Shown piece after piece: positions 57,221 to 64,000 of a stretch of DNA of 64,000 bases. The notes under the pieces were generated by a model. The model worked only from the letters and a program-made list of their open reading frames with translations. It had not been told where the DNA came from and made no database searches. The stretch's first letter is position 1. Every line of letters starts with the position of its first letter. The DNA comes from Ricinus communis (Eukaryota > Streptophyta > Magnoliopsida > Malpighiales > Euphorbiaceae): the NCBI RefSeq assembly GCF_019578655.1, contig NC_063263.1, positions 24,241,001 to 24,305,000 on the forward strand, read 5' to 3'. A program made the position numbers and the translations under genes.

Positions 57221-57894
57221 ATGATTTTGTCCAAAGAAAAATCTCTAATTTGCAAAAGAAGATTGAAAATGAAGTTTGTTCTAATCTTCCTAATGCCTTT
57301 TGGAGACGAAAGCAACAATATGGTAGATTTACCATATGAAAAAAAAAATTATGATAAACAAATTCCTACTAAAGCAAGACCCATCCAAATGAATGAAACC
57401 CTAGAAAGCCATTGTATAATAGAAATAAAAGATTTAGAGCAAAAGAGTTTGATTACCAAATCTAGATCCCCCTGGTCATGTGCAGCTTTCTATGTCAACA
57501 AAAATAGTGAGATAGAAAGAGGAACACCTAGGTTGGTGATTAATTACAAACCTTTAAATAAAACCCTAAAGTGGATTAGATACCCAATTCCAAACAAAAA
57601 GGATCTTCTTCAAAAGCTTCATTCTATTTTCATTTTTTCAAAGTTTGATATGAAATCAGGATTTTGGCAAATTCAGATTCATCCAAAAGACAGGTACAAA
57701 ACTGCTTTTACAGTTCCATTTGGCCAGTACGAATGGAATGTAATGCCCTTCGGATTAAAAAAATGCTCCTTCTGAATTTCAAAAAATCATGAATGACATT
57801 TTTAATCCTTATTCAAAGTTTTGCATTGTCTATATCGATGATGTGTTGATATTTTCAAATTCTCTATAGCAACATTTCAAACACTTGGAGACAT
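57221..57894 (+). pseudogene. Viral reverse transcriptase, N-terminal part (copy C)
   Basis: Open for 184 residues with KARPIQMNETLESH, LITKSRSPWSCAAFYVNK, TPRLVINYKPLNKTLKWI, the FDMKSGFWQIQIHP catalytic block and [15 protein letters not shown] run of seven A at about 57755-57765 is longer than the corresponding run in copy A and shifts the frame. The YIDDV block survives at about 57831-57845. The solo LTR interrupts the reading 50 bp later. Confidence 0.8.
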
Positions 57895-60800
57895 TGTAAC
57901 ACCCCGAATTTTTATATATTTAATAAATGAGTTATTTTCCATATCCAATTAGTTTGATTTTTAAGGAGTAATTAAGTAAACTATTTGAGAAATGATTATA
58001 TTTTGGTTATTCAAAATTTTTTTTTTCCAAATGCATATTTATATAAGTAAAATTATATATTGGAAAATTTTGGAAGAAATTATAAAGGATGTTTTTATAA
58101 AAGAATTTTGAAAAAATTGGTATTATAATTGATTAGTAGTATTAAATTTTAAGTTGGAAATTGATTATTTAATTTAATTATGTGTAGGATTTAATTGGAG
58201 GATTATTTTGGAATAAGGATTAAAAGTATAATTTTATTTTTGTGAGGGTTTAATGGAAATTTGTGAGTTTGGTATTTTCGTAAATAAAATATGTCGGTCA
58301 GGGGTATTTTTGTAATTGTATATTTTCAATAATTCGGATTTGGCCCAAATTAATTAGTTAAGGGCTTAATTGAAAGGCTAAAAAGAAGTTTGGGGGTTAA
58401 ATTGGAATTCTGCAGGATGGAATTGTAAGTAATTAAGAAAGTTGAGGGACCAAATTGCAATAAGGAAAAGTTCAGGGGTCAAATGTCGATATTGAAAGAA
58501 ATGGAATCGGGGAGAGAGAAAAGAAAGAAGGAAGAAAAAGAAAGGGAGGAGAGAGAGAGGCGTCGGCGTCCATGGTGGAGACGGGAGGCTGAGCCGAGGC
58601 TGGCGTCGAGAAGGAGCGCAGCGAGCACGATGGTGGCGGTGGAGGCGGTGGCGGCCGCAGCGGAATCGCGCGGACGTGTGGCGGCCGGCGTCGTTCGGCC
58701 TTTTCAGCCGATCTTGGTGGCGATCGGCTCCCCTTGGAGAGAGCTTCCTTTTGGCGGTAGCGGCATCGGTTTTGGTGGCCGGAGGAGAGAGTTCCGGCGA
58801 AGTGGAGGCAACCGCGTTTTTGGGTTTTTCCGGCGAGATCCGGCGGAGAATGGACGATCGGAGGACGTATCCCGACTCTCCTCAGTTCAAGCTTCGCGAT
58901 GGCACTGGTTTCGTGGCGATCAGAAATCTCTCCGGATGATCGGGTGTCAGATCGAAAAATCGGAAGCGGGGATCGTCTTCAGCTCGTCGTTGTGAGTCCG
59001 ATGGTGTGTTCGGATCGTCGATCGGACTCCGGCGGCTGGAGGCGAGTCGACCGAGCGATCGAGCGTTTCGGTAATTTTCTTTGGCCCGTTAATTTTAGAA
59101 ATTCTTGGTTTAATTGTGTCTATTGGATTATATTGAGTATTTGATGTTATTTGTGAGTCAAAAATATTTGTCTATCAATTGGCCTGCCATAGTCGTATTT
59201 TGTGCTGTGTGGCGGAGTCGGGAAATAGTGAAGTTTGGGGACCCGACTCCCGTTGTTTAAATTGTTGGATATTGGAAGTGTTCTTTTGGCAGGTCCTGGA
59301 CCCGTTTTTACGGGGGGTAATGTTCGTGTTGTAGGGGAGGTTCTGCCGAATTTTCGGTAGTTCCTGAGTCGAGATTCTTAGACAGTCAGTCCTAGGAGTC
59401 TAGACCTAGGATTAATGATCGATTGTTTCAGCGTTTTGATAAATTGTTTTCCGTGATTAGATGATCTGTCTGTTCGGCTCGCTCCAACCGAGGCACCGGA
59501 GCAGAGCTAGGAGGTCGCCCAAACCTGTGAGTTAAAGTCATTTAATCTTTGCGCTATTGCTAGTCTGATTTTAATATGCTATTTAGAATTTGTGCTTAAT
59601 ATGATTATTAGTATCGCAAAATAAATGATTTCACTTGATTATTAATATTTGAAATAATATAAATATTATTATTAGTATGTTATAATAAGATAAACGTTAT
59701 TATTTTTCCCCTCACAAATTGCACGTTGTTTTACCTTAAATCTTTAATCTTTATTTCGATATGTGTTGGTTGAGTTCATCAGATAATGATATTTATTATA
59801 TGTGATGATTGCTAATTGGGAAATGTGGCTTGTAGAACATGCCGCCTGATGGGTTACATCAGGACCGTGTGCACACCGGTAATGATCATGGACATGTAAT
59901 CAGATTTTTTATGGGTTTGCCCTGGTCGAGCATAGCTCTCTAGGCTGATTTGTGTAAATTGCCGGAGGTAAGGTCCCTGGTCGAGCATTGCTCTCGGGGC
60001 GCCGGCTTATTTGGATACTTAAGTGACCAGACTAGAGGTAAGGTCCCTGGTCGAGCATTGCTCTCGGGGCGCCAGTCTTATTGGATTAAGAGAGCCGAAT
60101 GGCTACTAGATTTCTTATTTGGATACTTAAGTGACCAGACTGGAGGTAAGGTCCCTGGTCGAGCATTGCTCTCGGGGCACCAGTCTTATTGGATTAAGAG
60201 AGCCGAATGGCTACTAGATTTCTTATTTGGATACTTAAGTGACGGTGGGTAAGGTCCCCGGTCGAGCATTGCTCTCGGGGCGCCAGTCTTATTGGATTAA
60301 GAGAGCCGAATGGCTACTAGATTTTGGGGTTTAGGGTTCTACCGAACCACTCATCCCGTAAAAGTAAATATATATTTTTATTTATTTATTTATTATGGTA
60401 TTTGATTATAATGTGATTTGTATTTACGTGCATGGTTGATATTTTGATTCGAATGATTAATATTTTTGTGAAGGAAATAGTAGGGTATGATTATAGTATG
60501 GTTTGATATCGATTTGAATAATCTATGTTTTCCGAGAAGAAGCAATAGTCCCTAGATTATTTGATTTTAACTCACTCTCGAGACCGAGTCTCCATTTATA
60601 TTTTTTTTCGGATTCGTGGTATTTAGTTCTCCATGACTCTTATTCAAGAACTCCTTCATCAACGGGTGATGTATTTGATTTGGTATGTAAATTGGTAAAT
60701 CTTAGATTCTCCGTGAGTAGTAATAGTAGATGTATCAGTTATAAATTTTCTGAGTTTCAGGTCTCGCCTAGTTTTTCTGGCAGACCGAAGTATTTATGTA

Positions 60801-60954
60801 GAATGTAGCTATTAAGATAATTTATGGTTTTAATAATATTAATTTGAGATGAGATTTGTTTAAATCAGTGAGTGTCAGGGCTTACTACGGGTTTCGGTGG
60901 CCTTAAGCCTACCCATTCCTAGTCTTGGTCCACGGGCCCACGGGTGGTCGTGAT
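57895..60954 (+). mobile_element. 3.06 kb solo LTR inside viral RT
   Basis: Starts TGTAACACCCC and is flanked by GACAT (57890-57894 and 60955-60959). The RT frame resumes directly after the second copy. The end reads GGGTGGTCGTGAT; the canonical CA is not at the boundary implied by the duplication. Size and TGTAACACCCC start suit a Ty3/gypsy chromovirus of the Tekay/Del kind. It contains GGGACCAAATTGCAA near 58448, a GC-rich transcribed-type region (58483-59090), and the tandem array 59963-60330. The arginine- and alanine-rich readings at 58483-58995 reflect GC content and are not taken as genes. Confidence 0.8.
59963..60330 (+). repeat. Tandem repeat inside the solo LTR
   Basis: Four units begin with GGTAAGGTCCCTGGTCGAGC (at 59967, 60037, 60145 and, with one change, 60248). 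The spacing is about 70, 108 and 103 bp; the first unit is internally deleted. Each carries CATTGCTCTCGGGGCGCC and, in later units, ATTGGATTAAGAGAGCCGAA. A partial, older copy precedes at about 59920. The reading 59950-60252 follows the repeat. Confidence 0.9.
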
Positions 60955-60959
60955 GACAT

Positions 60960-61701
60960 TTTCTATGTTGTTAAGAAAAATGGTTTAGTGGTTTCAAAAT
61001 CTAAGATATCTTTATTCCAAACAAAAATTAGATTTCTTGGTCACTATATCTCCCGGGGAACTATCACCCCAATTGAAAGGTCTCTAGCCTTTACTTCAAA
61101 ATTTCCACATAAAATTTTGGAAAAAACTCAATTACAAAGATTTCTTGGTAGTTTAAATTATGTGATGGATTTCTATCCGAATTTGAATTGTCTAACAAAG
61201 CCCCCCCATGATAGGTTAAAGAAAAACCCCCCTGCATGGACTGATGAGCATACAAAGATTGTCCAAAGCATAAAAAAGCAAGTTTCTGAAATACCATGTT
61301 TACACCTAGCTAATCCATCCGCATTCAAAATAGTTGAAACTGATGCATCAAATCTAGGATATGGTGGGATTCTTAAGCAAGTCCAAAACAATAAAGAATG
61401 TATTGTCCAGTTTACTTCTGCACACTGGAATGATACACACAAAAATTATTCAACTATCAAAAAAGAAATTCTTTCGATAGTTTTGTGCATTTCAAAATTC
61501 CAAAGCGACCTTTTAAACCAAAAATTTCTTTTAAGAATTGATTGTAAATCTGCTAAAGAGGTTTTACAAAAAGATGTTCAAAACATAGCTTCAAAACAGA
61601 TTTTTGCCAGATAGCAAGCGTTTGAAATCGAATACATAAGAGGAGATTCGAATTCAATTCCAGACTTTCTAACCAGAGAGTTCCTTCAAAAACAGGAGTG
61701 A
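60960..61701 (+). pseudogene. Viral RT C-terminus and RNase H (copy C)
   Basis: Open for over 200 residues after the LTR: IRFLGHYISRGTITPIERS, TQLQRFLGSLNYVMDF, then RNase H with VETDASNLGYGGILKQ, HKNYSTIKKEILSIVLCISK and RIDCKSAKEVLQKDVQNIAS. At about 61611 a TAG replaces the tryptophan codon of the FARWQ block and a short piece is deleted. The frame ends with EIEYIRGDSNSIPDFLTREF and TGA at 61699-61701, the natural end of ORF1. Confidence 0.8.
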
Positions 61702-61703
61702 AA

Positions 61704-63175
61704 ATGCCAAGAAAATCAAAAGCAAAAGAAGAAAAGTCGACAGCAAGTTCAAAGCCTATTCAAAGTCCAAAGAAGGAGATTTTACCCTCCTCTTCAAAGC
61801 CTATCCGAACCTGGACCGAAATCATCCAGGAAGAAATTGACAAAAGCAAGGTAGATTCGTCCCAACAACAACAATTACAAATTCAGGAGTGGCTTGCACA
61901 GCAAGATCCTAAATTTCTAAAAAGGGTCGAAGAATATTCAAAGCAAATAATACAACTTCACCCCGAAGTTTCTACAAAGACATCCTCTCCAAAGACATCC
62001 TCCTCTTCCAACAAGGGTAAAGGTATACTTTCTATCCCTTTTTCAAAACCTGAGATAGAAATTTTCTCTCAAAAACTATCTCAGAGCTCTCAAAGTATTT
62101 CAAAGCCCAACTCTCAAGAAATAGTTTTGTCACAAACGAAACTTTTCAAATCTAATGAGTATATAGAAAAGCAAAATTTCACAGCATTTTGACTATTGAG
62201 GAAGGATTCTGTACAAAAAGCCCCTCAAAACTGATTTCAAAGATTTTCCCTCCAGGATGGTATTTCAAGCCCTGGAATATTTCAAAACCTCAATCCTACT
62301 ACCAGTCTATCTTTGAGGTAACTGGTTCTGCAAAGTTCAAACACTTCAAAAAGCATAAAGACCATAAAGACCTTGCATATTCCACATGCACCATACAAAG
62401 AATCCTTCATCCTTCAGATTGGGGGATGGATTTACACTCATCAAGATCTTTTCCAACTTCCCTCTAAAGAACCTACCCATCAAGCCTAAACACTTCTTTC
62501 AACTATTGGGATTACCAACAAGCTTGGTTTAATACCTTTCTTCTTTAAAAAGAAGGACAAAGCCATTTCTGGCTTTTCTACTTCGATACAAGCTCAATCC
62601 AAACTTCAAAGATCCCATATTGGTTTAAACAATGGTGAAATTTTTATGGCAATGTTCCTGAGACCATAATTCCAGAAGTTCTACCTCTGTTTAACTTATT
62701 CAAAGCCCACTATAAACCAAATAAAATAGAAAGACGTTTTCCCCCTTTACTTCTATTTTGTTCAAACTTTTTTCTCCCCTGGGTATGTGTATGGTATTTC
62801 TATTTCAATCAAGCAGCAGATGGAGAAATCATCCTTGCCCGAAGATTCAAAGTCAAATGGTGGGATAAATTTAACCACCAAGAAAAATTATCACTAAAGT
62901 TGGTACAAAGTTTCCTTTCAAAGAATAGCTTCTTGCCACCTCCAAAAGAACATACCACTTTCCTGGCACAGAAGTCCTTCATTATTCCAAAGCTAGCGGC
63001 GACTCAAACAGACGAAGATTTCTTATAATTGATCAAACAGTTGTCGGAAACCGCCTCTTCCAAAGGAAAATCAAAAGCTTCATCTTCCTCTTCTAGCACC
63101 AGCTCAGCAGCAATAGACCTAGATGGTGACTCGAACGAAGATGATTATTTTGGGATATTCAAGCCCATCAAATAA
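61704..63175 (+). pseudogene. Viral ORF2, unknown function (copy C)
   Basis: ATG at 61704 lies two bases after the ORF1 stop. Open to 62192: basic start MPRKSKAKEEK, KPIRTWTEIIQEEIDKSKV, FLKRVEEYSKQ, serine-rich tract, FSKPEIEIFSQKLSQSSQSI. A frameshift follows; 62189-62467 continues in another frame with GWYFKPWNISKPQSYYQSIF and GSAKFKHFKKHKDHKD. Further on, VCVWYFYFNQAADGEIIL and RFKVKWWDKFNHQEKLSLK, then a serine-rich and acidic tail and stop at 63173-63175. No known domain recognised. Expected product about 490 residues if uninterrupted. Confidence 0.65.
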
Positions 63176-63844
63176 TACCCATGTAAAGCCCTTGAGCTGA
63201 AAACCAGAAATGGCAGCACAAAATATTTATGTAATGGGCCAAATGCCCAATAAATAAATAAAAAAGAGTCATTTAAAAAGAAAAAGAAAGAAGAAAAAAG
63301 ACTCTTTAAAAAAGCAAAAGATTCTTCTCCAAAGCGTGGCAGACAACTTCTGCAAAAGTAGTGGAGCATCTTACTCCATTATCAAAAGAATACAAAAGAC
63401 GTGGAGCCCCTCATTCCACTATGAAGAGCATCCAAAGAAGAGCATCCAAAGCTTCAAGGCTGAAGACCTCTATAAATAGAGGAGTTTTCCAAAGAAGTAG
63501 GCAAACTGAAAAATAACAAGAGACTCTTGTATTCTTCAAGTCATACCATTAGAAATATAGTGAGAAAAGAGAGTGTGTGAGAGTGATAGTGAGAAAACCA
63601 CCTTCCTCTTGTATTGAATTCCTCTTATAAGTTATATTTCTTTTCTTTAAAGCTTTTATTTTGTTTAAAGCTTTTATTCCAAAGTTTTATTTTGTTTAAA
63701 GCTTTTATTCCAAAGATTGTACATTTGTCTATTTATTAATAAATTTTTCATCTTATCTTCCATTCTTGTTTAAGATTTAACAAGCGTATGCTCTGTGCTT
63801 GCCTCGTCTGAGGATCCTGCACACTAGAAACTTGTTAGTCTATC

Positions 63845-63847
<3 letters not shown>
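63176..63847 (+). promoter_or_regulatory. Viral intergenic region with promoter (copy C)
   Basis: TATA box CTCTATAAATAGAG at about 63468-63481 follows a purine-rich stretch (63250-63440). Downstream is the leader start, a pair of imperfect 33-bp tandem copies around TTTTGTTTAAAGCTTTTATT (63640-63715), and AATAAA at 63738-63743, which may be the poly(A) signal of the pregenomic RNA. The region would carry the 35S-like promoter; activity is not shown by sequence alone. Confidence 0.6.
63468..63481 (+). promoter_or_regulatory. Viral TATA box (copy C)
   Basis: CTCTATAAATAGAG, palindromic except for its centre, and identical to that of copy B read on its strand. Confidence 0.65.

Positions 63848-63883
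<36 letters not shown>
63848..63883 (+). repeat. (TA)n microsatellite at right border of copy C
   Basis: About 17 TA units directly after the viral sequence. Confidence 0.95.
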
Positions 63884-63886
<3 letters not shown>

Positions 63887-64000
63887 ATACAATATAAATA
63901 ATTTAAAATATTAACATAGTAATATGAAAATTAAGTTAAACTGATAATAAATAAGGAAAGAAAAATGCGGGTGTTATATTTGTCCTCAAACCATACATTT
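63884..64000. other. AT-rich end of window with LTR-end-like motif
   Basis: Contains GCGGGTGTTATA near 63968-63979, resembling a GGGTGTTACA gypsy LTR end. It may be the far end of the LTR that viral copy C entered, but the window stops too soon. Confidence 0.3.

Larger units (their letters stand above)
54474..63847 (+). mobile_element. Endogenous caulimovirid copy C (Florendovirus-like), split
   Basis: Plus-strand copy from within the ORF1 linker through coat protein, zinc knuckle, coiled-coil, protease, RT, RNase H, ORF2 and intergenic region, interrupted at 57895-60954 by a solo LTR. The viral sequence is otherwise continuous. It lacks the movement protein and stops just before where the primer site is expected. 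Both borders are (TA)n tracts. Coat protein, RT and RNase H frames are the best preserved of the three copies, yet there are stops and frameshifts and a lost protease site. Confidence 0.85.

Noticed and set aside
58483..58995. 170-residue Arg/Glu/Ala-rich reading with overlapping frames at 58676 and 58899
   Set aside because: It lies in the GC-rich part of a solo LTR; all frames are open because of composition and none shows a domain.
59950..60252. 100-residue repeated reading
   Set aside because: It follows the tandem array in the solo LTR, with unit length unrelated to a protein repeat.
60951..60959. Alternative solo LTR end TGACA with TG...CA termini
   Set aside because: It would give canonical ends but then no target-site duplication; the GACAT duplication was preferred, though the point remains open.
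60925..61614. A separate RT/RNase H gene
   Set aside because: The first residues derive from the solo LTR; the remainder is the second half of copy C ORF1, in line with 57221-57894.
1..64000. Host protein-coding genes, tRNA or rRNA genes
   Set aside because: No reading with host-gene domains or exon structure and no tRNA or rRNA sequence was seen; short primer-site matches to tRNA 3' ends are retroelement features.

Overview
This is a 64 kb stretch of nuclear DNA from an angiosperm, most likely a eudicot. It is AT-rich and holds no host gene, tRNA or rRNA that I can support. Almost everything is transposable-element sequence or integrated plant pararetrovirus (caulimovirid) sequence, much of it nested. 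I do not commit to a species.

1-41.4 kb is a nest of LTR retrotransposons. The oldest layer is a Tat-type Ty3/gypsy element on the minus strand. Reading down from 35.7 kb it shows an LTR, a tRNA-Arg-type primer site and part of gag, then a second LTR, primer site, leader and gag, followed by protease and reverse transcriptase down to 1817. Into it have jumped: a minus-strand Athila-like element N1 (2329-7534, itself broken by an LTR fragment of another family); Athila-like element 1 (9535-17132, TSD GCAGA); a copia-type solo LTR (17923-19802, TSD ACATC); a TATAACACC...TGTGACA solo LTR (21083-23470, TSD GTTAG); and Athila-like element 2 (25888-31865, TSD AAAAT). Elements 1 and 2 keep both LTRs, a primer site and a polypurine tract but lack RT, RNase H and integrase, so they are non-autonomous. 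From 35.7 to 41.4 kb lie decayed LTR remnants and a long (TAA)n-like microsatellite.

41.4-63.9 kb holds three broken copies of one endogenous caulimovirid. Its layout is movement protein, coat protein, zinc knuckle, aspartic protease, RT and RNase H in ORF1, then a separate ORF2 of unknown function; this fits Florendovirus best. Copy A (41366-46361, plus) and copy B (46362-53455, minus) are joined tail to tail. Copy C (54474-63847, plus) is split inside RT by a 3.06 kb solo LTR (57895-60954, TSD GACAT). Copy B carries a fragment of an element-2-type LTR. All copies have stops, frameshifts and deletions, and none could be expressed as an intact virus. Copy C sits between two long (TA)n tracts and copy A begins at one, which suggests integration at TA microsatellites.

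The most interesting points are the TA-repeat borders of the viral copies, the conserved viral ORF2, a CACGGCC hairpin shared by U3 regions of different Athila-like LTRs, an eight-unit tandem array in which every unit is an inverted repeat (911-1356), and a second polypurine-like motif inside both non-autonomous elements.
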